Notes under the pieces: model-generated
Database searches by the model: none
Seen by the model: only the letters and a program-made list of their open reading frames with translations
What the model was told of the DNA's origin: nothing
Program-made: the position numbers and the translations under genes
Shown: positions 7,234-17,330 of the stretch, one piece after another
Layout of the letters: each line of letters begins with the position of its first letter
How positions within the stretch are numbered: position 1 is the first letter of the stretch
Assembly: GCA_023807065.1 (NCBI GenBank)
Contig: JAJJLU010000758.1
Location: 1-19,885 of the forward strand
Source of the DNA: Isotricha intestinalis
Lineage: Eukaryota > Ciliophora > Litostomatea > Vestibuliferida > Isotrichidae
DNA length: 19,885 bases
Direction of reading: 5' to 3'

Positions 7234-9042
7234 TTAATTTGTAGTTGTAAATTCTTTTTTATCAAATTTATTTTTTTCATGTTTTATCATATATTCATAT
7301 CCTTTTCTTTCTAAACTAAAATCAGAAATAAAACTATAAGTATAAGATAAAGCTTTTCTTTGTTCTTCATCAAATAAAATTTTTTCAATAAGATTTAATT
7401 CATTTTGCGATTTAAGATAATGAATAATATCTAATAAAAATTGAATTTCTTTATAATTTTCATGTATTTGTTTGATTGTTTTTAAAGTATTTTTTTTACA
7501 AATAAAATCACTAAAAAAACCAGGAACTTTAATTATTCTTAATTTTGTTTTTGACATATGTGAAAAATTATTATTTGCTGTTTTTAGTGATAAATCACTT
7601 TTATATAAATCTTTTAGTCTTTCATTTTGTTTCTGATAATTTGATTTTAAACTTAATTTATTATTTTTTCCTGATAAAGATATAATATCACTTTTTATAA
7701 AAAAATTATTTGTTTTTATATTATCATTTTTATTTGATAATTGTTTATTAATAACATTATCAACAAAAATACTATTTTTATCTTCTTTATCTCCAATAAT
7801 TCGAAGTTTAATATTATTTCCTTTATTATCATAACTTACATTATATTTTATATTAATATTATTATTAGATGAAGCATTATCAAAATTACTGAAATTAGAA
7901 AATATTGATTCAAAATGATTTTTAATTGAATGATTCCCTTTTAGTTGATATTTTTTTCTTACTTCTTTTAATCTAATCACACTTTCATCTAAATTAAAAA
8001 ATTCTAAAATGTAATTTTTATATAATAGCATTCTTATAAAATAAACTGAATATTCTCCTATTAATAAAACTATTTTTAACATTCCACCAACATTAGAAAT
8101 TATAGTTTGAAGTTTAATATATGATCTTCTATAAATTTCTCTTTTTGTAGAAACATTAATTGATAAAGATAAAAAATTATTTATATTTTGAAAATAAATA
8201 ATATTATTTTTCATATAATCATAAGAAGAAAAAAAAATTGATTTTTTATCATCAAAAAAATATCCTGTATCAGTAATTATTTCAACTAATTTAATATATA
8301 AAGAAATATCTTCAAAATTATTTATTGAAAATCCTTGATATAAATTTTTAACATAAGATTTAAATGGATTCTTATAATTTATTTGATTAAAACTATTATC
8401 TGGAAAAAAAAGTCCAATTGAACCTCCGTTTAAAATTTCATTTATTTCATTTTCTGATTTACAAAAATTGTTATTTAAATTTTTTTCAGTTGAATTTTCA
8501 CATTTTGTAAAATTTATATTTACATAATTCCAATATTCTTTCATATAATCACCTTTTAAATTAATATCATTATTTAAACAATATAAATTTTGTAAAGGTA
8601 ACTTTCTAAATTGTTCTGGAATTATAGTAAAATTATATTCATTACATTTTATTATATTTAAAGGTTCATTTATAATATTATAAACACCATTTTGATCTAA
8701 AGTTATTTTTGTTTGAAATGCATTTACTTTATAAATACTTTCATCTATATATGTTTTATATGATTTTGTTTTTAAACCAAAAACAAATGAAAAATTATTT
8801 TTATTTAAATTTAATTCAATTGGTATTTCATCATAATATATTTCTGAATTTAAATTTGGAGATTTGTGATTAATCATTTGATTTAAAAAGAATGAAATAT
8901 AAATTAATATTATAAATATACATATTATTGTTAAAATTGAACCAGTATGAGTTTGAAATGTTGATCTTCCTCTAATTGTAAAAATTGGAGGTATTCCAAA
9001 TATATCTATATGATTTAAACATGAATACTCATATTTACCCAT
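7234..9042 (-). CDS. Two-pass membrane protein, ciliate four-Cys ectodomain family (paralogue A)
   Basis: The protein has 602 residues. A short cytosolic N-terminus ends in RGRSTFQTHTGS, followed by TM1 (about 35-56). A large luminal or extracellular domain (57-310) carries C133, C155, C181 and C194, the last two inside KCENSTEKNLNNNFC, and then DTGYFF (258-263). TM2 (about 311-340) contains SNVGGMLKIVLLIG. The cytosolic tail of roughly 260 residues is Asn/Lys-rich and ends in a conserved-looking helix pair (IQFLLDIIHYLK, then DEEQRKALS). The same plan appears in the genes at 9289-10755 and 17331-18938. From memory it matches a large family annotated only as putative transmembrane proteins in Tetrahymena and other ciliates. 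Function is unknown; receptor, channel-like or trafficking roles are all possible. It lies head-to-head with paralogue B across 246 bases and ends in TAA. Confidence 0.85.
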   Translation of the reverse strand: MGKYEYSCLNHIDIFGIPPIFTIRGRSTFQTHTGSILTIICIFIILIYISFFLNQMINHKSPNLNSEIYYDEIPIELNLNKNNFSFVFGLKTKSYKTYIDESIYKVNAFQTKITLDQNGVYNIINEPLNIIKCNEYNFTIIPEQFRKLPLQNLYCLNNDINLKGDYMKEYWNYVNINFTKCENSTEKNLNNNFCKSENEINEILNGGSIGLFFPDNSFNQINYKNPFKSYVKNLYQGFSINNFEDISLYIKLVEIITDTGYFFDDKKSIFFSSYDYMKNNIIYFQNINNFLSLSINVSTKREIYRRSYIKLQTIISNVGGMLKIVLLIGEYSVYFIRMLLYKNYILEFFNLDESVIRLKEVRKKYQLKGNHSIKNHFESIFSNFSNFDNASSNNNINIKYNVSYDNKGNNIKLRIIGDKEDKNSIFVDNVINKQLSNKNDNIKTNNFFIKSDIISLSGKNNKLSLKSNYQKQNERLKDLYKSDLSLKTANNNFSHMSKTKLRIIKVPGFFSDFICKKNTLKTIKQIHENYKEIQFLLDIIHYLKSQNELNLIEKILFDEEQRKALSYTYSFISDFSLERKGYEYMIKHEKNKFDKKEFTTTN

Positions 9043-9288
9043 TTTTATTTTATATAAAACAATAAATAATATTAGTGTTTTTTTACTATTATAGATTTTA
9101 TTAAAATTACATACTTATTAATGTGATTTTTTATTATTTTAAAATAATAATTTTCTTTAGAAAAAGAATTTAAAGATATTTATACTGATTAATTAATTTG
9201 GAATTAATTAATTGAAAATATTTTTTGTTTACAAGTTTATTATATAATTATTAAATATTTCATTCAATTAAAATCAATAATTTATAAT
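9043..9288. promoter_or_regulatory. Shared spacer of divergent membrane-protein paralogues
   Basis: These 246 bases lie between the two start codons of the head-to-head paralogues A and B, so both genes must be driven from here. A short inverted repeat, TTAATTAATTTGGAATTAATTAA, sits at about 9189-9211 near the middle. It could be a cis element or simply an AT-rich palindrome. Confidence 0.45.
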
Positions 9289-10755
9289 ATGAAATTTTTA
9301 AAAGTATTTGATTTCCTTTCTCAACAAGTATCATTAACAATAAATGACAAAGGAGATACAAAGCATAAAACAATAATAGGAGGATTAATTAGTGTATTAG
9401 CAATATTATTTTCAACATTAACATGTTTTTATTTTATACTAAGAATGTTAATGAGGAAAGATATATCAATAATACATTCAACAGAAATAAATCATTTTGT
9501 GAATTTAACTGATTCACATAAATTACCATTTTTATTTAAATTATCAGATACCAATTCATTAAATTATAAAGAAGATGAAAGATTATATTATATAACAATG
9601 AGTGTTTGGTTTGGAGGTTCAAATGACTCTTCTTTAATTGGAAATGCTCCTCAATATAAACAATCTTTAGAAGTAAGTAAATGTAATTTAAATAAACATT
9701 TTGATTCTAAATTCAAAAAGTATTTTGAAAATATTAATGATATACACACTTATTATTGTATTGAACCCAGAAATTATACTCAAACAATTTATGGATTATA
9801 TGGGAATCATTATCCTTTTTCTTATTATTCTTTTACTTTAAGATATTGTGCTAATACTACTCAAAATAATAATTTTTGTTATTCTTTAAGTGATATTAAA
9901 GAAAAATTTGCTACTCCTTATTTAGATTTTATTTTTCTTGATTATACTATTGATTCCTTAGATACTAATATAGAAAAAATATCAGTAAGAAAAGAAAGAT
10001 TTGAATTATCTGCAAAATTATATAAAAGAATATATATATATTTAGAACATATAAAATATGTAATAGATAATGGATTTATTTTTACACATAATAATTATAA
10101 ATATTTTCATAGATATAATTCAATTAAAATAGATACAAATATTTATGATACTCCAGTTATCGCAACATTATCAATAATGAATAGTATAAATACTTCAATC
10201 TTTTATAAAAAATATACAAAAATACAAGATTATTTAGCTACTATTGGAGGAATTATTAAAGTGATTTCTTTAATAGGGAGTATTTTAAATCATTATAATG
10301 CTAAAAATTCTTATTATTTTAAAATTGTAAATGAATTTATTATCAAAAATGATATTTTCAATTATCATAAAACTAAAAAAAATTTGTTTCATTCACCTTC
10401 TACTAAATTAGTTAGAACAAAATTAAATTTATCAAATAATCATAGTGAAGTTTCTGAAATTAATGCTAATAATAATAATAAAATTAAATTTAATAAAGAT
10501 GAAACACTAATACATATTAGAAAATTTTCGAATAATATTCTTCCTAATTTCTTAATTAAAAAAAAAGAAAAATTAATTTTAAATTTATATATTGAGTTTA
10601 TAAATAAAAGATTGAATTTAATTAATGTATTAAAAAAATTAGAGTATCTTCCTGAAATAGAAGTAAAAAAATACGATCGTAATATAAGCAATCGTAATCA
10701 TGGTATTAAAATTGTTAATAAAAAATTTAATGATTATGATTTAGAGAGTCAATAA
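9289..10755 (+). CDS. Two-pass membrane protein, ciliate four-Cys ectodomain family (paralogue B)
   Basis: The protein has 488 residues and the same architecture as its divergent neighbour. The N-terminal segment, SLTINDKGDTKHKTIIGG, leads into TM1 (about 31-53). The ectodomain (about 54-310) has C132, C157, C187 and C197, the last pair within YCANTTQNNNFC. DNGFIF (260-265) matches DTGYFF of paralogue A. TM2 (about 312-336) begins YTKIQDYLATIGGIIKVISL, with the paired Gly conserved. The cytosolic tail is shorter (about 150 residues), basic, and ends with a helical segment (EFINKRLNLINVLKKLEYL). The N-terminal helix starts directly after the HKTIIGG motif, so the protein is probably inserted with TM1 as a signal anchor, both ends cytosolic. 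Function is not known. The gene ends in TAA and converges on the cyclase-like gene across a 0.95-kb empty stretch. Confidence 0.86.
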   Translation: MKFLKVFDFLSQQVSLTINDKGDTKHKTIIGGLISVLAILFSTLTCFYFILRMLMRKDISIIHSTEINHFVNLTDSHKLPFLFKLSDTNSLNYKEDERLYYITMSVWFGGSNDSSLIGNAPQYKQSLEVSKCNLNKHFDSKFKKYFENINDIHTYYCIEPRNYTQTIYGLYGNHYPFSYYSFTLRYCANTTQNNNFCYSLSDIKEKFATPYLDFIFLDYTIDSLDTNIEKISVRKERFELSAKLYKRIYIYLEHIKYVIDNGFIFTHNNYKYFHRYNSIKIDTNIYDTPVIATLSIMNSINTSIFYKKYTKIQDYLATIGGIIKVISLIGSILNHYNAKNSYYFKIVNEFIIKNDIFNYHKTKKNLFHSPSTKLVRTKLNLSNNHSEVSEINANNNNKIKFNKDETLIHIRKFSNNILPNFLIKKKEKLILNLYIEFINKRLNLINVLKKLEYLPEIEVKKYDRNISNRNHGIKIVNKKFNDYDLESQ

Positions 10756-11702
10756 TTCTTCTTTAAAATAAAATATAAGAAAAGTATTTTTTGTTAAATT
10801 ATGTTGGAAATAACTACTTTTTAATATATATAATTAAATTAAAATCTATAAAAAAAACAATTTTTATAAAACTAAAAATACAGAAAATTTTTTGGTTGAT
10901 GGTTTTTTATATCTTAATTAAATTAAATAATGAATAATAATTAATTCAAAATATTATAAAATAATTAATCAAATAACATTTTTTCATCATTATTATTATC
11001 AGATATTCCAAATAAAAGTAATTTTCTTTTATTTTTTAATATATTATTATTATTAATATATTAACAATTCAAAAATTTTTATTTATAGTATTCAAAACAA
11101 TGACTTTTATTGAAATTTTTCAATTATTGTAAAGTTATTGAAGATTTAGGTAATTATATTATTTATTAGTTTATCTGAGAACAAATATAATTGATATAAA
11201 ATATATTAGTATTGATATTGATAAAGATTTTTATAAAAAAAATATTATTATTAAGAAACTTATGCTTTAAATGTTTATTTTATTAATGTAGTTATTTAAG
11301 AATTAATTAAAATGTTTTATCACAAAAATAAATTATTATTGAAGAAAAAAGTATCTTTGTTTATATTTTAAATATAATTATATATAAATTAGATTTTGTG
11401 TTTGTTGTTTAATAATTTATTTTATTTATTTTGATTATGAATTGTTTAATTTTTTTATTAGAAATTTTTACAAAAAAACAATTTGAAAATTTTTAATTAT
11501 TTCCCAATTTTTCAAAAATTAATTGATTTAAAAAATTCAAATAAAGATAATTTATTTTATTCTAACACCACAAAAATTTGAAAAATTTATATATACTTCT
11601 TTTTTTTATTTAAAAATTAAATATTATTTATATTTATATCTTATTTTCATGTATTTAATTTTATATTTTAAATCACATACTTTCTATATAATATATATAA
11701 AT
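10756..11702. other. Gene-free stretch between convergent genes
   Basis: I find no gene in these 947 bases. Both flanking genes end here, so it holds two 3' regions and polyadenylation signals that cannot be singled out in such AT-rich DNA. A slightly protein-like plus-strand patch (about 11100-11300, for example CKVIEDLGNYIIY) is broken by several stops and does not match anything I know. It may be another decayed gene or chance. No RNA gene is visible. Confidence 0.5.
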
Positions 11703-14700
11703 TTATTTTTTTAAATTTTTAAATATATTACTTTTGTGTATTTTTCTATTAGTTTCATTATTATTTTCTATATAAAAATAATCATCAAATTTATTTTTTT
11801 CATTATAAAACAAATCTAAATTTTCTTTATTTTTATTAACATAATCTTTTAAAGAATTTAAATCAATATTTGTATCATTAGATTCATTTATTTTAATCTT
11901 TAAAGAACTTTTAGAACTAGTTTTAGGAATAAAATTATTAGGAACATTAATTTTATTCTTTTCTTTTTCTGAAGAAAGAAATCTTTTTTTTTTACTTTTT
12001 TTTATTTTATTTATATTAGTGTTAGTAGAATAATTTATTATATTTGAAATAGGTTCTAATTCCATAAAAGATACAATATTAATATCAAATTTATTTTCTT
12101 GTGGAATTATTTCTTCAGTAATATTATCAATTGATAAATTAAAATCAGAATTTTTTCTTTTTAAATTTTTGTTATTTTTTCCTATATAATCATTAATAGA
12201 AATTTCAATTAATTTTGGAACTTTTAGATAAGAATTTTTATCTTTTTCATCATTTATTATATTACAATTAGAATTATTTAATAATTTAGATGAAAGATTT
12301 TGTAATATTATTCCTAAAAATATTGGGAAAGAAGATTTAAATATTATTTTTAAAGGACAAATAAAATCAGAAGGTATTATTTCTTCTTTTTTATTTAATA
12401 TTTTTTCTTTATTTATTTCTATATTTAATTTATTCTTTTCTTTAATATTTTCATTTATGAAAAATTGATTCTTTTCTAAATCATTATTTTCATATATATT
12501 TATCACTCTTAAGTAATTAGTATATATAAATAATTTATATACTTCTATTTTATCTTGTGAATTTAAATAAATTATTTTTATTTTTTCTTCTAAATCATTG
12601 TTTTCTTCGACAAACAAAATTTTTAAAATATTTTCTTTTATATCATTCTTTATCATTTTAACTGAAAAAATCTTTTGGAAAAAAATTTTTCTAAAACTTT
12701 TATTTTCATCAGTATCATATAATTCAAAGTAATCTTCATAAATATTAACTTCATTAATATTTAAATAATGATTTTCATGAATGTCAATAAAATTTTTTAA
12801 TATTATTTTTTCCTTTTTTTGTTTTAATGTAATTAAAATATTATTAATTGATTGGATTTTTAACTTAATTAAATTTATCATTTCTATTTGATTTATAATT
12901 ATTTCATTTAAATCTCTTTCTTCAACTTCATTATAAATATTTATATCACTTCTATTAATATATTTTACAAATAATTTTCTTTCTGTTTCCTCAGAAAAAT
13001 ATTTTTCTCTTTCAGAAAATTTTTTAATAAAAATAATGTTAAAATATGTTCTAATATAAATAGGAATTCTATGAAAAAAACATTCTCTAAAAAAGGGGAA
13101 ATTAAATTGACAAATTAAATTTTCATTTTTTTTAAAATCATAAATTTCTAAAAAAGATAAATTTTCAAAGTGTTTAATTTGCTCAATAATAAATTGAATA
13201 GGAAAAAGATTTTTAAAAGGAATAATATTATAAAGAAATTGAATATCAAATAAATTACCAATTAAACTTGCAAATTTAAATAATAAAATATTTTCATTAG
13301 AAAAAGAATTCTTAATAATTTCACCATATAATTGTTCATACAAAACAGGAATATTAATATCACACCAATCAAAAATTTTATTATCATCTAATAATTCATT
13401 TGTAATAATAAATTCTCCAGATAAAATTTGAATAAATTTATTATTTAATAATGACTTAATTAAATAAATTGAAAATAAAGGAATCCCATTAAAAGATTTT
13501 TGTAATATAAAAGCTAAAATTTTTTCATCTATTCTTTCTAAAATTGTATTATTTTTTAAAACTGAATTCTGACATGAAAAAATTAATAATTTTTCTAAAT
13601 CTTGATAATTTGATAAAGGTTTAATATGAAAGCAAATTAAATCATTTGGTTTTGAATCATTAGAATAATAATTAATATTTTTCAGAAAATCATATTTATA
13701 ATTTAAAAATGATGATTTTATATTAAATAAAGGAATTTGATATGTTATTATTATTATTAAAGGAAGAAGAATTTTTATTTCTTTATTATATAAATCATTT
13801 AAAAATTTTAATGAATGTTCATCTGCTTTTTGAATATCTTCTATTATAAATATTAAAGGTGGAAATAAATTTTTATTTATTTCATTTATCTTTTTATTTA
13901 ATATTTTCCTATATATTATTATCATATTTAAAAAAAATAAATTTATTAAATTTTCATTTCTTATTTTTTTTATATTTATAAATAAATCTTCTTCTTTTTT
14001 TTCTTCTTTTTTATTTTTCTTTTGAAATAATAAATTTAAATTTATATCATTTTTTCCTAAAGATAATATAGAATTTATTTCTTTGATTTGTTCTTTTTTA
14101 ATATTATTTTTTAAACACATTTCTTCTATTTTTTTTATTTTTCCTCTTTTTAAAATTTCTAAAAAAATTTGTCTGAAAATAAAATTTAAACAATTAAAAG
14201 AAAATAAATTATTAACAGGATTTAAAATGGAACAAAATAAAAAAGGATAATTTAAAAAATAAATTTTTCCTAAATCATTATTTAATCCTATAAAATTATT
14301 TAAACTTTTTCTTAAAAAAAGACTTTTTCCAACCCCAATAAAACCTTTAATTAAAATAAATTGTTTATTTTTTTTATCAAAAGTATCATTTAAAACATTT
14401 TTCATTCTATTTAATTCATAATAATTTCCAAAAAAAATTTGACTTTTTTTAATTCTAAAATTAATTAAATTTTCATCTTCTAATTTATTATTTTTAATTT
14501 CATTAATAAATTCATTATCATTATTATTAATAATGTCTTTAAAATTATCATTTAAAAAATTTTTTGATTTTTTATTAAAACTATTATTTAAATGTGTTCT
14601 AATAAAAGGAAAAGGATCTTGAAAATTAGGAATAAATAATTCTTCTTTTTCAATTGGATAATATATTTTAACATTAGAACTAATATTTTCATTTTCTTCA

Positions 14701-16124
14701 TTTTCTATTAAATTTTCCTTTAATATTATTTCTCCTAAATAAATACTTCTATAATGTTTTTGTGACAATTTCATAGTTTCTTTATCGATTAAAATAAAAT
14801 TTTCTATTTTATTTTTATTTAAATTTTTAATTGCTTCTTCATTAAGTTTCTTACTTAAATAAATTTTATATCCTATTATATTATAATTATTTTTATTTAT
14901 TAAACCAATATAATTGTCACCTGAAGAAATACCAATTGCAATTTTAATATTATATTTTTTTAAGGAATTTATTATTAAAAAAGAACTTGAAATTGAATTT
15001 GAAGTATCATTTAATGAACAAAAATTTAAACCGAATAAAATTTTAATTAATAAACCTTCTTTTATTTTATTTATTAAAAATATTTTTCCTGAAGTTAAAA
15101 TAATTTTTTGAATTGTGATTATTATTAATTGTAATTTTTTCTCATCATTATTATCATTTAATATTAATGTCATAGTCATTATTGTTATTGGATAAATTTC
15201 ACTCAATAAATTTTCATAATTTAAATTTATATATTCTATAATATTATTTGGAAATAATGATGATATTATTTTTATTTTTGAAGCTAAATTTTCTATATTT
15301 TCTTGATTTAAATTAAATAAATTTAATTTCTTTAAATGTTGATAAGAAGAAAAATTATTTAATTCTTCTTCTTCTTCAAATTCATCAATTTGAAATAAAT
15401 TTTTATTTCCTTTTGAATATAAACAAAAAGAATGAATTAAATTTAATTTAGTTAAAATCTCATTATAATTTTTAGAAATAATAATTTCATTTTCATTTGA
15501 AAAATTAATACATTCATTAGCTTTTTCAATTGCTTCTCCAAAAAATAAAAAGTTTATTTTTTTATTAATTCCTCCTAAAAAAATTATAGAAAATTGTCCT
15601 ATAGAAACTCCAAAAGATAAATCTAATTTTATTCCTTTTAAAACTTCTAAATTTATTTTTTGATAAATTTCTATTATACTTAAAAGAACTAATTGAGAAT
15701 AATAAAATGTATATTTTTCTAATTTTTCATTTGCTTCTGAAAAATCAAAAATTATTGTTATTTCATTATCTGAAAAATTTATTATTTCACCTCCTTTTTC
15801 ATTTATTATATTTTCTATTTTTTTTAATATATTTGTTATTATATTTGATAAAAATTCACAATTTATTTTCTCTTTTTCATTTTTATTCGAATTTAAAAGT
15901 AATGATAAAGAAATTAAACCATGAATTTTTATTTTTAATATTATTGTATTTTCAAATGTTTTTTTCAATGGAAAAACACTTAAATTAAAATTATCATCAT
16001 TATCATTTATTATTTTTTTTTCCTCAATATCTAAATTAATTAAACTTTTCAAAACAATAGAAGGTAAAAACTTAAATAATTTTTTATAATCAACTAAATT
16101 ACTCTCCATTAATTTATTTAACAA
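11703..16124 (-). CDS. Soluble adenylyl cyclase-like protein (two cyclase domains plus P-loop ATPase), catalytic residues apparently lost
   Basis: The protein has 1473 residues and no signal peptide or membrane span. Cyclase homology domain 1 spans about 58-230: ILKIKIHGLISLS, then GGEIINFSDNEITIIF (111-126), GVSIGQFSIIFLGG (172-185), and FFGEAIEKANE. Domain 2 spans about 310-490: YPITIMTMTLIL, IAIGISSGDNYIGLI, then NIIGYKIYLSKKLN. An NTPase module follows with Walker A GFIGVGKS (594-601) and Walker B LIFIIEDIQKAD (E762, D763). This order and length match soluble adenylyl cyclase (ADCY10, about 1600 residues). By alignment with its motifs from memory, the two metal Asp positions are Lys66 (ADISGF becomes IKIHGL) and Asn120 (FAGDA becomes FSDNE). 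The domain-2 Asn and Arg (NLAAR) become Tyr422 and Lys426. It is probably a non-catalytic ATPase scaffold, or an unusual cyclase. The C-terminus is Ser/Lys-rich with a basic KKSKKKRFLSSEK patch. It ends in TAA. Confidence 0.82.
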   Translation of the reverse strand: MLNKLMESNLVDYKKLFKFLPSIVLKSLINLDIEEKKIINDNDDNFNLSVFPLKKTFENTIILKIKIHGLISLSLLLNSNKNEKEKINCEFLSNIITNILKKIENIINEKGGEIINFSDNEITIIFDFSEANEKLEKYTFYYSQLVLLSIIEIYQKINLEVLKGIKLDLSFGVSIGQFSIIFLGGINKKINFLFFGEAIEKANECINFSNENEIIISKNYNEILTKLNLIHSFCLYSKGNKNLFQIDEFEEEEELNNFSSYQHLKKLNLFNLNQENIENLASKIKIISSLFPNNIIEYINLNYENLLSEIYPITIMTMTLILNDNNDEKKLQLIIITIQKIILTSGKIFLINKIKEGLLIKILFGLNFCSLNDTSNSISSSFLIINSLKKYNIKIAIGISSGDNYIGLINKNNYNIIGYKIYLSKKLNEEAIKNLNKNKIENFILIDKETMKLSQKHYRSIYLGEIILKENLIENEENENISSNVKIYYPIEKEELFIPNFQDPFPFIRTHLNNSFNKKSKNFLNDNFKDIINNNDNEFINEIKNNKLEDENLINFRIKKSQIFFGNYYELNRMKNVLNDTFDKKNKQFILIKGFIGVGKSLFLRKSLNNFIGLNNDLGKIYFLNYPFLFCSILNPVNNLFSFNCLNFIFRQIFLEILKRGKIKKIEEMCLKNNIKKEQIKEINSILSLGKNDINLNLLFQKKNKKEEKKEEDLFINIKKIRNENLINLFFLNMIIIYRKILNKKINEINKNLFPPLIFIIEDIQKADEHSLKFLNDLYNKEIKILLPLIIIITYQIPLFNIKSSFLNYKYDFLKNINYYSNDSKPNDLICFHIKPLSNYQDLEKLLIFSCQNSVLKNNTILERIDEKILAFILQKSFNGIPLFSIYLIKSLLNNKFIQILSGEFIITNELLDDNKIFDWCDINIPVLYEQLYGEIIKNSFSNENILLFKFASLIGNLFDIQFLYNIIPFKNLFPIQFIIEQIKHFENLSFLEIYDFKKNENLICQFNFPFFRECFFHRIPIYIRTYFNIIFIKKFSEREKYFSEETERKLFVKYINRSDINIYNEVEERDLNEIIINQIEMINLIKLKIQSINNILITLKQKKEKIILKNFIDIHENHYLNINEVNIYEDYFELYDTDENKSFRKIFFQKIFSVKMIKNDIKENILKILFVEENNDLEEKIKIIYLNSQDKIEVYKLFIYTNYLRVINIYENNDLEKNQFFINENIKEKNKLNIEINKEKILNKKEEIIPSDFICPLKIIFKSSFPIFLGIILQNLSSKLLNNSNCNIINDEKDKNSYLKVPKLIEISINDYIGKNNKNLKRKNSDFNLSIDNITEEIIPQENKFDINIVSFMELEPISNIINYSTNTNINKIKKSKKKRFLSSEKEKNKINVPNNFIPKTSSKSSLKIKINESNDTNIDLNSLKDYVNKNKENLDLFYNEKNKFDDYFYIENNNETNRKIHKSNIFKNLKK

Positions 16125-16411
16125 TAAATATTAAACATTAAATAATTAAATTATAAATAAGAATTTAAGAAAAAAATATTATATAGAAATAAATTATAAT
16201 GTTAATTTTTCCTTTATCATTAGGAAAATTTAGAAAAGAATTAATAAAAATTCATGTATGGATTTTTTTGATTTTATTTAGATATATAATATAGAAATAT
16301 TCATGTTTATAATTAAAGATTAATTTTATAAAAGAATTATTAAGTTTTAAATATATTACTGTTTTATTATTATATATTATTATATTTTTATTTTTAATAT
16401 ATTTAAAAAAT

Positions 16412-17271
16412 TTATTTTCCTGTTAAAACTTTTTTTAATTTATTAATTCTTTTTTTTTCAATATTCCTATTTATAATAAGAGAATTAATTTGATTTTTTA
16501 ATTCTTCAATATCTTCAATATTAAATTTTTCCATTAAATCTAAGCAAAAATCTTTAAAAATTTGTTTTTCTTCTTTTAAATGTTCTAATCCAATTTTAAA
16601 GTTATTAACTTCTTCATTAGTATTTTTAATATTTTCAATTAAATTTTTAATCCATCTCCAAATAATTTTAATATTTAATTCTTCGTTTTTTCCGATTTGA
16701 AATTCATTATTTTTTAAAATATATAAAGTTTTTAATCCATTAATTAATTCATTTTTTAAATTTAAATCTTCACAAATCATATAAATTTCATTGATTTTTT
16801 CAAATGAATTTAAATTATTATTTGAAAAAGAATAATCATTAATAATTTCATTTATTCCATATTTATCTAAAATATTTGTATTTATATCTTCTTCTAATAA
16901 AGTATTTGATTTAATTAAATCATCTAATTTTGTTAATAAAAATTTATTTCTAAATTTTAATGAATTATATTGTTTTTTAAGTCTTTGAATTTCTAATTCA
17001 TATTCAATATTTTTATAAGAAATATTATTTATATTTGTGTTTAAATCTAAATTTTCATTCGATTCTTTTCTTTTATTATTATAATTTAATTTATTTTTTC
17101 CATTTATTTCATAACTATAAATTAAATTATTAAAAACTTTTTCATTTTTCTAAAATATAAAAAATTAATAAATACTGTTTTTAAATCATTAATATTACTT
17201 TTAATTCCTTCAAGTGTATTTTTAATCAAATTAATATTAGAAGAATAAAAATTACTTTTTTTAAATTCCAT
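16412..17271 (-). CDS. Coiled-coil protein, two exons joined across a 26-nt intron
   Basis: Exon 1 is complement 17176-17271 (32 codons, starting MEFKKSNFYSSN) and exon 2 is complement 16412-17149, ending in TAA. Together they encode 277 residues. A naive reading would start at an internal Met (16780) and keep only the last 122 residues. The frame is open well upstream of that Met, back to a TAG at 17150-17152 that is itself the intron's 3' end. Removing the GT...AG segment 17150-17175 joins two open frames in phase 0. The protein is rich in Lys, Asn, Leu, Ile and Glu, with long heptad-like stretches (for example IEYELEIQRLKKQYNSLKF in exon 2 and a helical C-terminus), so it is probably an extended coiled coil with a structural role. 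No family is recognised. Its start lies only 59 bases from the stop of the upstream membrane-protein gene. Confidence 0.78.
17150..17175 (-). other. 26-nt spliceosomal mini-intron
   Basis: On the minus strand the segment begins GTATTTATTAAT and ends TATATTTTAG, 26 nt in all. It has GT and AG borders, is almost pure A/T, and its length is not a multiple of three. Without removal, the reading frame entering from exon 1 shifts and soon meets TAA. With removal, two open frames join in phase 0. Its size is close to the roughly 25-nt introns of Paramecium. Confidence 0.75.
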
Positions 17272-17330
17272 AAAAATTAATTTATAAAATTTAATTATGA
17301 AAAATAATAAATAATAATAAATAAAAAAAT

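Noticed and set aside
10440..10691. 83-codon minus-strand open frame in the tail of membrane paralogue B.
   Set aside because: It is a shadow of the basic cytosolic tail and matches no family.
15707..15988. Leu/Phe-rich plus-strand open frame that could be taken for a membrane protein.
   Set aside because: It is antisense to Asn/Lys/Glu codons of the cyclase-like gene, and such shadows always look hydrophobic. The opposite strand has clear domain homology.
16412..16780. A 122-residue gene starting at the Met encoded at 16778-16780.
   Set aside because: The same frame is open for a further 123 codons upstream to a splice acceptor, and an upstream exon with its own ATG joins it in phase. The Met is internal.
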